64,000 bases of DNA from Microbacterium sp. Gd 4-13 (GTDB lineage Bacteria > Actinomycetota > Actinomycetes > Actinomycetales > Microbacteriaceae). The stretch covers positions 620,001 through 684,000 of the forward strand of contig NZ_QEIJ01000001.1 of assembly GCF_003095395.1 (NCBI RefSeq), given 5' to 3'. The notes below the pieces were generated by a model. It worked only from the letters and a program-made list of their open reading frames with translations. It had not been told where the DNA came from and did not search any database. Below, in pieces: positions 11,862 to 20,611 of this stretch (within the stretch, counting starts at the first letter, position 1; every line of letters begins with the position of its first letter). A program made the translations under genes and the position numbers.

Positions 11862-13120
11862 TGACCGCTCTCGTCGCCTCGGCCCACGACCGGATGCTGC
11901 GCGCGAAAGACTCCGCGCGCACGATCGGGCTGCTGACCTCCGTACAGAAGACCGCTGCCCTGCAGGCGATCGCGGCGCAGCTCGACGCGGACTCCCACGA
12001 CATCGTCGCGGCGAACGCGGAAGACCTCGAGCGTGGCCGGGCGAACGGCATCGGCGACGCGCTGCTCGATCGCCTGCGCCTCGATGACAGTCGTGTCGCG
12101 GCGCTCTCGGCGGCCGTGCGCGACATCGCCGAACTGCCCGATCCTGTGGGGCGCGTGCTCGACGAGCGCGTGCTGCCGAACGGTCTGAGGCTGACGAAGG
12201 TGTCGGTGCCGTTCGGTGTCGTCGGGTCGATCTACGAAGCGCGTCCGAACGTCACCGTCGACATCACGGCACTCGCGCTGCGCTCCGGCAATGCGGTCGT
12301 CCTCCGCGGCGGTCGTGCTGCCGAGAGCTCGAATGCGGCGCTCGTGGCGAGTATGCGCGCTGCTCTCGCGACGCAGGGTATCGACCCGGAGGCCATTCAG
12401 ACCGTCGACGAGTTCGGTCGCGACGGAGCCCGCGAGCTCATGCGCGCCCGCGGACTCGTCGACGTGCTCGTGCCGCGCGGAAGCGCTCAGCTGATCGAGA
12501 CGGTCGTCACCGAGTCGCTCGTACCCGTCATCGAGACAGGGGCGGGCGTCGTCCACGTCGTCGTCGATGCCTCCGCGCGCGCCGACTGGGCTCGCGACAT
12601 CGTCGTGAACGCCAAGGCCCAGCGCCCGAGCGTCTGCAACGCCGTCGAGACGGTGCTGGTCCACCGCGATGCCGCCCCCCGTGTCCTTCCCGGAATGTTG
12701 TCGGCGCTCAAGGAGTCGGGCGTCACTGTGCACGGTGATGAGCAGACCGCGGCGTACGACACCTCCGTCGTTGCCGCCACCGATGACGACTGGGCGCGCG
12801 AGTACCTCAGCCTCGACCTCGCCGTGCGTATCGTCGATGACCTCGACGATGCGCTGGCTCACATCCGCCGCTACTCCACGCACCACACCGAGTCGATCAT
12901 CACCGATGACGCGGCCAGCGCCGAGCGGTTCCTCGCCGAAGTGGATTCCGCGGTCGTCATGGTGAACGCCTCGACGCGGTTCACCGACGGCGGAGAGTTC
13001 GGATTCGGCGCAGAGGTGGGGATCTCGACCCAGAAATTGCACGCGCGGGGTCCGATGGGGCTCGCCGAACTGACCAGCACGAAGTGGCTGGCGCGCGGTG
13101 ACGGACAGACCCGTGCCTGA
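11861..13120 (+). CDS. proA: Gamma-glutamyl phosphate reductase
   Basis: A 419-residue NADPH-dependent enzyme of the aldehyde-dehydrogenase superfamily and second step of proline synthesis. The catalytic cysteine lies in QRPSVCNAVETVLVH, and FGVVGSIYEARPNVT and GGEFGFGAEVGISTQK are conserved. Length is typical. It forms a pair with proB. Confidence 0.96.
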
Positions 13121-13125
13121 CGGCC

Positions 13126-13131
13126 TAAACT
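13126..13131 (+). promoter_or_regulatory. -10 box (TAAACT) upstream of 13137/13175
   Basis: TAAACT ends 5 nt before ATG 13137, which opens a 13-codon ORF whose stop overlaps the start of the next gene. Confidence 0.4.
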
Positions 13132-13136
13132 CGTAC

Positions 13137-13178
13137 ATGCGCGTCGCCGCCGCGCGAACCCGAACGGAGCCTCGATGA
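13137..13178 (+). CDS. Possible leaderless upstream ORF (13 aa)
   Basis: The reading frame [13 protein letters not shown] begins 5 nt after a TAAACT -10 box and stops at TGA 13176-13178, which overlaps the ATG at 13175 as ATGA. If translated it would couple ribosomes onto the next gene. The peptide itself is unlike a folded protein; its role would be in the act of translation. There is also a possible GGAG ribosome site at 13166-13169, so independent initiation at 13175 is possible. Confidence 0.3.
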   Translation: MRVAAARTRTEPR

Positions 13179-13396
13179 CCATCGCCACGCTGATCGCCTT
13201 CGCCGCTGAAGAAGCCGAACACCACGGCAACGTCGCCCTGGAGACGTTCTGGTACGGCGCCGTGGCCCTCGCCGTCTTCACCCTCCTCGGACTCGTCACG
13301 CTCTCGTACCGCAACGTGGCCAACCGTCACGCGCACAAGGCCGACGCCTACGCGCGCACGCACGGAACGCCGACTCCCGAGAGGCACGGCCACTGA
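13175..13396 (+). CDS. Small single-pass membrane protein, unknown function
   Basis: A 73-residue protein with an acidic/His N-terminal stretch ([14 protein letters not shown]), one transmembrane helix (about residues 28-47) and a basic His-rich tail. I do not recognise a named family. It lies between proA and nadD, 11 nt before nadD, and probably shares its transcript. Confidence 0.65.
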   Translation: MTIATLIAFAAEEAEHHGNVALETFWYGAVALAVFTLLGLVTLSYRNVANRHAHKADAYARTHGTPTPERHGH

Positions 13397-13406
13397 GGCT
13401 CACTGC

Positions 13407-14003
13407 ATGACGACGACGCGCGCCCCGCGGATCGGGGTCATGGGTGGAACGTTCGACCCGATCCACCATGGCCACCTCGTCGCGGCTAGCGAGGTCGCGC
13501 AGTCGTTCGATCTCGACGAGGTCGTCTTCGTTCCCACGGGGCGCCCGTGGCAGAAGCAGCAGGTCTCGCCGAGCGAAGACCGCTACCTGATGACGGTGAT
13601 CGCAACGGCGTCAAACCCTCAGTTCACTGTCAGCCGGGTGGATATCGACCGGGACGGCTTCACCTACACGATCGATACCCTGCGCGATATCAAGGCTCAG
13701 CGCCCCGGCGCAGATCTGTTCTTCATCACGGGTGCGGACGCCGTGGCGCAGATTCTCGGGTGGAGGGACCATGATGAGTTGTGGGGCCTCGCCCACTTCG
13801 TCGCCGTTTCACGCCCAGGTCACGTGCTCAGCACGGACGGCCTGCCGCGAGACAACGTGAGCCAGCTCGAGATCCCCGCCCTCGCGATCTCGTCGACCGA
13901 CTGCCGAGACCGCGTCCGCAGGGGCAATCCGGTCTGGTATCTCGTACCCGACGGCGTCGTCCAGTACATCGAGAAGCATCACCTCTATCGGAGCAAGGCA
14001 TGA
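13407..14003 (+). CDS. nadD: Nicotinate-nucleotide adenylyltransferase
   Basis: A 198-residue nucleotidyltransferase that makes deamido-NAD from NaMN and ATP. It shows [15 protein letters not shown] with the HxGH motif and the C-terminal [10 protein letters not shown]. It overlaps the next gene by 4 bp (ATGA at 14000). The nadD-rsfS neighbourhood is conserved across bacteria. Confidence 0.95.
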   Translation: MTTTRAPRIGVMGGTFDPIHHGHLVAASEVAQSFDLDEVVFVPTGRPWQKQQVSPSEDRYLMTVIATASNPQFTVSRVDIDRDGFTYTIDTLRDIKAQRPGADLFFITGADAVAQILGWRDHDELWGLAHFVAVSRPGHVLSTDGLPRDNVSQLEIPALAISSTDCRDRVRRGNPVWYLVPDGVVQYIEKHHLYRSKA

Positions 14004-15151
14004 GCACACCCGATCAGCCCGACACGCCTCCGCTGACCCGTCGGCGGTTGCGAGAGATCCGCAACACGGGCGCCACTCCCGTCCTCACCCCCGAAGACAT
14101 CGCCAAGAACGAAGCCTTCCTGAGCGAGGCCGACGATCGCGCTGCGGCTGCACAGCGTGACAAGGACGCGCAGCAGAACGCCCACGCCGACGACGCCATC
14201 GACACGGCGGAGCCCATCGAGGCCGACGCGATCGAGTCCGAACCGCAACTCGATTCGGGGATGGCGTCGTCCGAGCCCGATGCGGCCGCCGAACCGGAGA
14301 CGCACGTTGAGCCCGACGCCGATGCCGAGCGATCTGCGGAGACGGCGGAGCCCGTCGCCCTTCCGCCGTCGGTCGCGGCGGAGGAGCCGGTCACGCCCGC
14401 ATCCTTCGCAGATCTCGCCGTGACCCCCCTGACCCGCCGCCAAGCGCGCGAGGTCGAGCGGATCCGCACCGCGTCGGTCCCGATCATCGCGCCGGATGGG
14501 GCTCCCTCGCCGCCCCCGGACGCCGACACGACGACGCGCGCAGACGAGCCGGAGGCCGTGTCTGCCCGCTCCGGCGACGCGGAGTCGGGAGCAGCGATCG
14601 CCGACGTCCCCGGGCTCGTTCGCCCCTCCGCCGTCGGCGACGAACCCGTCGCCGTGGTGAACCCCCACTTCGGGTCGGGCCTTCTCGCCGGGGAGACCCC
14701 CGTCGTGGAGCTGCCTCCCTCGTTCGACCAGCTGATCACCCGGACCGGATCGACGGGGGTCTCGTCGTCGACGCCGAACGCGCTGATCCTCTCTCAGACT
14801 CCCGCTGCCGCGCCGCTCGTCGCTCCGGTGACGGCCACCGGCGAGGTGCTCATCACCGGCACCTTCGACCTCCCCGAAGGGCTCGGCTCCGTCGGGCACG
14901 CGCCGGGGCTGCACGACGGGAAGGATGTCGACGCCGTCCTCGTCGACGGAGAGCTACCCGCAGCATCCTCACCCACCCCGATCGCCGCCAGCGCAGCCAT
15001 CAGTCAGGTGCGCAACTCTGACGAGATCATCCGGCCCCCCGCCCCTGAGAAGGGCGGCAGGCTGCTCATCGCGCTGACGATCACTGCCGGCGCGTTGCTC
15101 GTCACCGTGGCCGGACTTCTCGTCCTCGCTTTCACGACAGGAATCTTCTAA
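14000..15151 (+). CDS. Acidic low-complexity protein with C-terminal membrane anchor
   Basis: A 383-residue protein. The cytoplasmic part is rich in Ala, Glu, Asp and Pro and looks disordered. It contains two similar short motifs, [14 protein letters not shown] near residue 12 and [15 protein letters not shown] near residue 142. It ends with a single transmembrane helix at the C-terminus ([20 protein letters not shown]). I do not recognise the family. The start at ATG 14000 is chosen for its ATGA overlap with nadD; the longer frame upstream is inside nadD. It sits between nadD and rsfS. Confidence 0.75.
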   Translation: MSTPDQPDTPPLTRRRLREIRNTGATPVLTPEDIAKNEAFLSEADDRAAAAQRDKDAQQNAHADDAIDTAEPIEADAIESEPQLDSGMASSEPDAAAEPETHVEPDADAERSAETAEPVALPPSVAAEEPVTPASFADLAVTPLTRRQAREVERIRTASVPIIAPDGAPSPPPDADTTTRADEPEAVSARSGDAESGAAIADVPGLVRPSAVGDEPVAVVNPHFGSGLLAGETPVVELPPSFDQLITRTGSTGVSSSTPNALILSQTPAAAPLVAPVTATGEVLITGTFDLPEGLGSVGHAPGLHDGKDVDAVLVDGELPAASSPTPIAASAAISQVRNSDEIIRPPAPEKGGRLLIALTITAGALLVTVAGLLVLAFTTGIF

Positions 15152-15529
15152 ATGGTCGCCACCGACAATTCCCGCGAGATGCTGCAGATCGCGGCTCGCG
15201 CCGCCGATGCCAAGAGCGGCGAGGATCTGGTCGCTCTCGACGTCTCCGAGCCGCTGCCGCTCGTCGACATCTTCCTCATGGTCACCGGGCGCAACGAGCG
15301 CAACGTCGCGGCCATCGCCGACGCCATCGAGGAGGATCTTCTCGAAGCGGGGCACAAGCGTCTGCGCAGGGAGGGCCGCCAGGAGTCGCGCTGGGTGCTG
15401 CTCGACTTCGGCGATCTCGTCGTGCACGTCTTCCATGAGCAGGAGCGTGTCTTCTATGGGCTCGAGCGTCTCTGGAAGGACTGCCCGGTGGTTCCCATCG
15501 ATCTGCCGGCACCCGCGAATCAAGAGTGA
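15152..15529 (+). CDS. rsfS: Ribosomal silencing factor RsfS
   Basis: A 125-residue protein that binds L14 on the 50S subunit and blocks subunit joining in stationary phase. Characteristic stretches are EDLVALDVSEPLPLVDIFL, VTGRNERNVAAIAD and the C-terminal WVLLDFGDLVVHVFHEQERVFY. It starts directly after the preceding stop codon and is the last protein gene before tRNA-Ala. Confidence 0.95.
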   Translation: MVATDNSREMLQIAARAADAKSGEDLVALDVSEPLPLVDIFLMVTGRNERNVAAIADAIEEDLLEAGHKRLRREGRQESRWVLLDFGDLVVHVFHEQERVFYGLERLWKDCPVVPIDLPAPANQE

Positions 15530-15570
15530 CGAATCGCGCTCCCTGGTTCGTGGCATCCCTTCGGATGTAG

Positions 15571-15576
15571 TAATCT
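15571..15576 (+). promoter_or_regulatory. Candidate -10 box (TAATCT) of tRNA-Ala
   Basis: TAATCT lies 28 nt upstream of the tRNA, with TTCGTG at 15547-15552 as a possible -35 (18-bp spacing). Confidence 0.4.
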
Positions 15577-15604
15577 AGGGGGGTTGCCTTCTGAGGCAGC
15601 GTAA

Positions 15605-15677
15605 GGGCCTGTGGCGCAGCTGGTAGCGCACCTGCATGGCATGCAGGGGGTCAGGGGTTCGAGTCCCCTCAGGTCCA
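15605..15677 (+). tRNA. tRNA-Ala (GGC anticodon)
   Basis: 73 nt fold into a complete cloverleaf: acceptor GGGCCTG/CAGGTCC, D arm GCGC/GCGC, anticodon stem CCTGC/GCAGG with loop ATGGCAT (anticodon GGC, reads GCC/GCU), and T arm AGGGG-TTCGAGT-CCCCT. CCA is not encoded. The 3' half from 15641 is the integration site of the island that follows; insertion kept the tRNA intact. Confidence 0.96.
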
Positions 15678-15678
15678 C
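15641..15678 (+). repeat. attL: left copy of the 38-bp tRNA-Ala 3'-end repeat
   Basis: These 38 bp (from the anticodon stem to the tRNA end plus one base) are identical to 28810-28847. Exact tRNA 3'-end duplication in direct orientation is the usual footprint of a site-specific integrated element. Confidence 0.9.
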
Positions 15679-15682
15679 GATT

Positions 15683-15705
15683 ACCCCCGGTTTCCGGGGG
15701 TTTTT
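15683..15705 (+). terminator. tRNA-Ala terminator
   Basis: CCCCCGG-TTT-CCGGGGG followed by five T's, 6 nt after the tRNA. A near-copy sits after the right repeat at 28854-28876. Confidence 0.8.
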
Positions 15706-15800
15706 CGTTGTTAGTCGCTGTTCGTTAGATCTTGATTACTGACAACATCGGCTTTTGTGTCAGTTTTGAGACCAGAATATGGCACCTCTGTCGGTGAAAA

Positions 15801-15840
15801 GTTGTCCCTAGACGTCCCTGGACGTCCCTGGGTGTCCCTG
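15801..15840. repeat. Four tandem 10-bp repeats near attL
   Basis: Consecutive units GTTGTCCCTA, GACGTCCCTG, GACGTCCCTG and GGTGTCCCTG share the core GTCCCT at exact 10-bp spacing, one helical turn. They lie 123 bp inside attL in otherwise non-coding DNA. Phased repeats here resemble recombinase arm-type sites; that reading is an inference. Confidence 0.6.
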
Positions 15841-15988
15841 GCTCCGACTCTTCAAGCTCCGTCTGAGCGTTGCGCCCGGACAGACTGGATTTCGGCCGGG
15901 CGTTGTCGGGCTCAGGGTGGGCGCAGAGCGCAGGCCCTCCAGCGGTGAGGAGCCTGACCCGGTTTCCCGGACGGTTCTTGTGTGTTGA

Positions 15989-16813
15989 TCATGCCGCGAT
16001 CTCTGCGGTCGTGTGAAGGGCTTCGTAGTCGGCGGGGCTGAGGTCGCCGAGGGACGTGTGCCTGCGGCGGGGGTTGTAGAACCCCTCGATCCACTCGAAC
16101 ATGGCCGTCGCGAGCTGCGCCCTCGAGTCCCAGCTCGTGCGATCCAGGAGTTCGCGTTGCATCGTCGACCAGAACGACTCGATGAGCGCGTTGTCCACGG
16201 ACGACGCGACCCTGCCCATCGAGCCGAGCAGCCCGGCCTGGCGCAACCGGTGCCCGAAGAGCCAGCTGGTGTATTGCGCTCCTCGATCCGCATGAACCAC
16301 GGTCCCGGGCTCGGGACGGCGTCGCCAGCGGGCCATCTCGAGCGCGTCGACGACGATCTCCGCGGTGATCCGATCCGAGATCGACCACCCCACGATCCGG
16401 CGACTGAAGGCGTCGATCACGGCGGCGCAGTAGACCCATCCGTCTCTCGCGCGGTGCTGCGTGATGTCGCAGAACCAGAGCCGATTCGGGGCGTCAGCGC
16501 GGAACTGCCGCTTCACGAGGTCCTCGTGGGTCGCCGTGTCAGGCCTCCAGCCGCGTCGCTTCCGGCGGTGCGAGACGCCGACCAGCCTGTCGATCCGCAT
16601 GAGCCGGGCGACGCGTTTGCGGCCGACGCGAACACTGAGACCGAGGCGTAGCTCGGCGAGCACACGCGGTGCGCCGTAGGTCTCTCGCGAGTCGGCGTGG
16701 ATGCGTCGGATCGTGGTCGTCAACTCCGCATCCGCCAGGGCTCGTCGCGACGGCGGCCGGCTGACCCAGTCGTAGTAGCCCGAAGTGGAGACGTTCAGGA
16801 ACCGGCAGGCCAC
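15989..16813 (-). CDS. IS3-family transposase OrfB (catalytic part)
   Basis: A 274-residue DDE integrase-core protein. It has an N-terminal HTH_21-like region (IHADSRETYGAPRVLAELR) and then the rve core with the catalytic triad D (WFCDITQH), D (VVHADRGAQYTS) and E (NALIESFWSTMQRE). The frame continues upstream without a stop to the slippery site at 16864-16870, so the active enzyme is expected to be the OrfAB fusion made by -1 frameshifting. No internal stop is visible, so the transposase looks intact. Confidence 0.92.
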   Translation of the reverse strand: MACRFLNVSTSGYYDWVSRPPSRRALADAELTTTIRRIHADSRETYGAPRVLAELRLGLSVRVGRKRVARLMRIDRLVGVSHRRKRRGWRPDTATHEDLVKRQFRADAPNRLWFCDITQHRARDGWVYCAAVIDAFSRRIVGWSISDRITAEIVVDALEMARWRRRPEPGTVVHADRGAQYTSWLFGHRLRQAGLLGSMGRVASSVDNALIESFWSTMQRELLDRTSWDSRAQLATAMFEWIEGFYNPRRRHTSLGDLSPADYEALHTTAEIAA

Positions 16814-16860
16814 CGCGACGGGGATGCCGTCTGCGGCGAGCTCCTGGACCAGCCGGAACC

Positions 16861-17145
16861 CTATTTTGGGAGCACGTTCTCCCTGGCGAAGTAGGCGCTG
16901 GCGCGCTTGAGGATCTCGATCTCCATTTCAAGCACGCGGTTCCGGCGCCGCAGTTCGACGAGTTCCTTGTGCTCGTCCGTCGTGATCCCGGACTTGCGGC
17001 CGGAATCGACCGCGTCCCGGTTCATCCAGTTCCGAAGACACGACTCGCTGATCCCAAGATCGCGGGCGGTCTGCGCGACGGGGTTGCCCTGGGCGACCAG
17101 ATCCAGGGCTCGACGCCGGAACTCCGGCGGGTGGGCAGCAGGCAT
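16861..17145 (-). CDS. IS3-family transposase OrfA
   Basis: A 94-residue HTH_Tnp_1 protein (PEFRRRALDLVAQGNPVAQTARDLGISESCLRNW motif region) followed by a leucine-zipper-like stretch (ELVELRRRNRVLEMEIEIL). It binds the IS ends. The last codons contain the canonical slippery heptamer C CCA AAA (16870-16864, reverse strand), directly followed by its TAG stop; slipping back one base joins it to OrfB. Start MPAAHPPEF at 17145 is preferred over an upstream ATG at 17172. Confidence 0.9.
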   Translation of the reverse strand: MPAAHPPEFRRRALDLVAQGNPVAQTARDLGISESCLRNWMNRDAVDSGRKSGITTDEHKELVELRRRNRVLEMEIEILKRASAYFARENVLPK

Positions 17146-17295
17146 CTCACGGACTCCTTCCGAGACGATCATCGCCTCAAAGTTGGTGTCCGGAAAAGCG
17201 GGTCAGGCTCCGCCGGCCAGAGAAATGCGGCTGGTGTGTGTGGATGCGGCTCAAGCTGCCGGCGCTTACCCCGACGTCTCGTCTAGCTTCTGACG

Positions 17296-18342
17296 TCACA
17301 GTTCGGCGACGACGACTTCGAGTCGCGCGCGCAGAGCCTGCCACGGCTGATTGAGGTCGAGCGTTCGCGCGCCGATCCTATTCCCCTGAACAATGACGTC
17401 GAGGTCAGGCTGCTGTACCGCATCGGTTCGCGCGTAGAGCAGCAAGCCGCTCACTGATCCGTCTCGGGCGACGTCGGCGTTCTTCACGTAGGCAAGCACC
17501 TGGTAGAGGTTGTCCGAATGGACGGTGGACTTGTCCCAGCGGCTTATCTGCATCGACTTTCCGTAGTACTTCGCGTCGATAATCAACTTGCGTCCGCCGC
17601 TGCGGAGCGTGAGGTCCGTGAGCATCGCCGGGAGCTGGTCGGCGCCGAGCGCACTCGCTCGGTCGTAGTCCCAGGAAATCGCAGACGCTGATGGGAGGAG
17701 CTCCGGGTGGTGCACACGGAAGTACTCGCGCAGGAAGCGTTCATAGAGGCTGCTCATGACGTCGTCTGAGATCCATGAGGTGAGCTTCGCAGTGCCGGAG
17801 TCTTGGGTGGGAAGCAGCCCTTTGATGATGAGTTCGCACACTCCGAGGAGCAGCCTGTAGTTAGCGTTCGCACGGTGGTAGTTCAGTGTGTTCCAGCGGA
17901 CGGAGGTGGGCGCGACCAGAGTCACGGCGTCCAGGTAGGGGAGGAGGCGGCGGAGTGCATCTTTGCGCGGAGGAGCGATCTCACCCCGGCGAAGGAGAAG
18001 AACAATGACCGACTTCAGCGCCTGATTGTGGGGCGTGTCCGGCTCATACTCGTCGAACTCACAGACGAGGCGACCTCTGGTCATCGACCGAGTCGCGATG
18101 GTCCGCGTAATGTCGATGCGGCCTCGCACCGTCGCCAGCGCGTCGCTACGTTCCAAATAGTCGCGGTGAAGACCCCGCTTCACCTGCGTCCCAACGCCGC
18201 GGATGAGGATCTCTGCGAGAAGGTCCTGCAGGTGGTCGAACCGTTCTGCCGCGATGCTGTCGGTGCCATCACTGTGCATCCTTCGGAACGCGTACGCCAG
18301 CATGACGTACACGTTGCGGATGGCGATGGTCCGGTCGGTCAT
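17296..18342 (-). CDS. mcrC: McrC-family subunit (nuclease) of McrBC restriction system
   Basis: A 348-residue partner of McrB. The N-terminal domain (RNVYVMLAYAFRRM...) is the usual McrC beginning. The C-terminal PD-(D/E)xK nuclease core is visible as MLTDLTLRSGGRKLIIDAKYY with the catalytic D and DAK near residues 240-256. It overlaps mcrB by 4 bp (ATGA, 18339-18342), so the two are made together. Such systems cut DNA bearing modified bases, usually invading phage DNA. Start MTDRTIAIRN is used; an earlier codon lies inside mcrB. Confidence 0.9.
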   Translation of the reverse strand: MTDRTIAIRNVYVMLAYAFRRMHSDGTDSIAAERFDHLQDLLAEILIRGVGTQVKRGLHRDYLERSDALATVRGRIDITRTIATRSMTRGRLVCEFDEYEPDTPHNQALKSVIVLLLRRGEIAPPRKDALRRLLPYLDAVTLVAPTSVRWNTLNYHRANANYRLLLGVCELIIKGLLPTQDSGTAKLTSWISDDVMSSLYERFLREYFRVHHPELLPSASAISWDYDRASALGADQLPAMLTDLTLRSGGRKLIIDAKYYGKSMQISRWDKSTVHSDNLYQVLAYVKNADVARDGSVSGLLLYARTDAVQQPDLDVIVQGNRIGARTLDLNQPWQALRARLEVVVAEL

Positions 18343-20579
18343 GCGACGGCGGCTCGGAGCCGTGAAGCCCATTCGTCGGCTCTACCCGGCTCGTCGAACC
18401 AGTATTCGTCGAGCAGCGGGATGAGTTCGTCCTCTACGACGGAATACAGCCAGCCATCTTTACTGGTACCAACGGATCGGGAGAGGAAGCTGTGTCCGAT
18501 GGCGAATCCTGGACCAAGCGCCGGATCGTCGCCGATTGCCGTGTTGAGGTCGGTGACGACCGCGACGAGAGCGTCCAGTGTTGGGCTGTCGGCGTCCTGC
18601 TGCCACCGCCTAAATCCCGTGGAATCGAAGCCGGGGCCCATTTCAAAGAACCCGAAGCGGCGGCGCAGCGCGTAGTCCAGGACCGCGAGACTGCGGTCGG
18701 CGGTGTTCATCATGCCGATGATATGGACGTTGGGCGGAACCGAGAAGGTCTCGTTCTTATAGAGCAGACGAAGTTCCTGGCCCCGCTTGTCCGCTTCGAT
18801 AAGCATCAGCAGCTCACCGAAGATCTTGGAGATGTTGCCTCGGTTGATCTCGTCCACGACGAAGAAATACGGCCGGTCTGGATCATCTGCGCGCGCAAGG
18901 TCGCAGAACCGATAGAACGGACCCTCGGTAAGTGTGAAGCCACCCGACTCCGTCGGCCTGTAACCCATCATGAAGTCCTCATACGAGTAGCTCTGATGAA
19001 ACTGGACCATCTGGACTCGGCTCGGGTCTTTCGCGCCCATCATCGAATAGGCCAGCCGCTTGGCGGCGTACGTCTTTCCCACGCCCGGAGGCCCGGCCAG
19101 GATGACGTTCTTCTTTCGCGAGAGCAAGGCGCTCAATCGTTCGTACCGTTCCGCGGAGATGTAAACCTCGTTGAGGAACGCCGCCATGTCGTACTCCGGA
19201 ACCGGAGAGGACAGTGTCGGCACCTCGAGCTCTGCATCTTCGGTGAAGAGCGCCTCGAGCCGCCCGACGTAGTCGTGGAAGGTCGTGATGTCAGTGAGCG
19301 TCTTGGTGGCCGCGTCTCCGGGATGTTCCCACGACCCGATGTCCGTCCACTTCACCGAGCGAACGTGTCGGAACGAGGGTCGTCCCGGCTCATAGCGGGC
19401 GCCGGATGTGACTTCTCCGCGTCCAACGATCTCTCGCCGTCCGCGTTTGGCGTAGACGATGTCCCCAACCGCGATCTCGTTCTGGAACTGCCAGAGCGCG
19501 AGCACGCCGTTCTTCATTGACGCGCCCGTCCCGCCGGGGTCGAGCACCTGCCGGATCGCCTCACGGCTCGGATAAGTGGAGAGATCGTCAAGTGCATCCC
19601 AGCCGATTGCCATAATGTCGCTTGCCGAGAACTCGGCCCATTCCGACGCTTGCGCGCCGGGGGAGTAGAGCCAGTAGTGGCGGGGTCGCGGCTCGCTCAG
19701 GGCGACAGAGTCCAACGGCTCCGTCGTCGTGTTGATGTCCGATGGACCCCAGAGCTCCGCGACCCCCGGGCTCCAAAAGTGGAACGGTCCGCCGACCTCG
19801 GGAGCGAGTGCGGCGCGGATTGCCAACAGGTCGTGGTCGATTGACTCAAGACCGTCGCCGGTTGGCCCGCCGATTCGGTCGGAAAGCGCGGCGCGGATCT
19901 TCGACTTCATGCCTGCCGACGAAATCGGCTCGAACTCATCCGGTCGAGCGAGGAACTGTAGAGCATTGCGGATGTCTGATCTGTCTTTGCCTGAGGCGAG
20001 CATGACCCGCTGCAGCTCCCACGGATCGGCTTGAGCCAGGTCACGCTCGTGCTCGGCCAAGCTCCTCCAGTGGCGCACAAAAGTCGAGACCCAGATGACG
20101 TGCAGCCACAGCGCGCCGTTGTACCAGGACCCGGGCTCGAACCCGGCGGTCCCAGCGGGGCGAGCGAGCCAACTGGACATCGACTCAGGAATGCTCGCGG
20201 CGACGTCGAGGTGCGATAGCACTCTCTCGACGTGTGCTCTCCGTGTCTCAGGTAGCGCCGAACGCAAGGGGTGCTCCCTCAGGAACACGAGCTCAGCCGC
20301 GAGAAGCACCACGGCCCGCGGGGCGCCCTTGAGCTGTAGGTCGAGTTTGTCCCACTGGCCCTGGCCGGCTCCGACGATGGGATTGTCGCCAATCCTTGCC
20401 CGGAGTTCCTCCGCTGCCTCGGCAGTCCAGATGGTCGTGCTCGGGTCGATGATCGATCTGCCGTCGCCCAGCATGTGCTCGACAATCTCGCCGGCCTCAC
20501 GCGCCACCTGCATGTCCGGGGCTGGCCTTGAGGCGAGGATCGCAGCGTGCACATCTTCGTCGAACTGCTCCGTAGTCAT
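18339..20579 (-). CDS. mcrB: McrB-family GTPase/AAA+ subunit with EVE-like domain
   Basis: A 746-residue motor subunit of the restriction complex. The N-terminal 290 residues are helical and not recognised. About 298-440 is an EVE/YTH-type module (HYWLYSPGAQ, MAIGWDALDDLSTYPS, ALWQFQNEIAVGDIVYAKRG, IVGRGEVTSG), a fold that binds modified bases. The McrB AAA+ domain follows: Walker A GPPGVGKT near 497, VQFHQSYSYEDFMMGYRP, Walker B FFVVDEINRGN and the McrB signature MNTADRSLA. Start MTTEQFDEDV at 20579; the ORF upstream to 20792 overlaps the neighbouring gene and lacks protein-like composition. Confidence 0.9.
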   Translation of the reverse strand: MTTEQFDEDVHAAILASRPAPDMQVAREAGEIVEHMLGDGRSIIDPSTTIWTAEAAEELRARIGDNPIVGAGQGQWDKLDLQLKGAPRAVVLLAAELVFLREHPLRSALPETRRAHVERVLSHLDVAASIPESMSSWLARPAGTAGFEPGSWYNGALWLHVIWVSTFVRHWRSLAEHERDLAQADPWELQRVMLASGKDRSDIRNALQFLARPDEFEPISSAGMKSKIRAALSDRIGGPTGDGLESIDHDLLAIRAALAPEVGGPFHFWSPGVAELWGPSDINTTTEPLDSVALSEPRPRHYWLYSPGAQASEWAEFSASDIMAIGWDALDDLSTYPSREAIRQVLDPGGTGASMKNGVLALWQFQNEIAVGDIVYAKRGRREIVGRGEVTSGARYEPGRPSFRHVRSVKWTDIGSWEHPGDAATKTLTDITTFHDYVGRLEALFTEDAELEVPTLSSPVPEYDMAAFLNEVYISAERYERLSALLSRKKNVILAGPPGVGKTYAAKRLAYSMMGAKDPSRVQMVQFHQSYSYEDFMMGYRPTESGGFTLTEGPFYRFCDLARADDPDRPYFFVVDEINRGNISKIFGELLMLIEADKRGQELRLLYKNETFSVPPNVHIIGMMNTADRSLAVLDYALRRRFGFFEMGPGFDSTGFRRWQQDADSPTLDALVAVVTDLNTAIGDDPALGPGFAIGHSFLSRSVGTSKDGWLYSVVEDELIPLLDEYWFDEPGRADEWASRLRAAVA

Positions 20580-20611
20580 AGGCCCCATCTTGCCCCGAGA
20601 TTCTGAACTCG

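Larger units (their letters stand above)
15950..17210 (-). mobile_element. IS3-family insertion sequence
   Basis: About 1.26 kb with imperfect terminal inverted repeats: 15950-15972 (GAGCCTGACCCGGTTTCCCG...) against the reverse complement of 17188-17210 (GAGCCTGACCCGCTTTTCCG...), differing at two positions over 23 bp. It carries overlapping orfA and orfB in the classical -1 frame relation. I could not see an obvious target-site duplication. The insertion lies near the left end of the island. Confidence 0.88.

Noticed and set aside
15757..15948. 63-codon forward ORF beside attL
   Set aside because: It runs through the 10-bp repeats, ends at the IS boundary and has no protein-like pattern.
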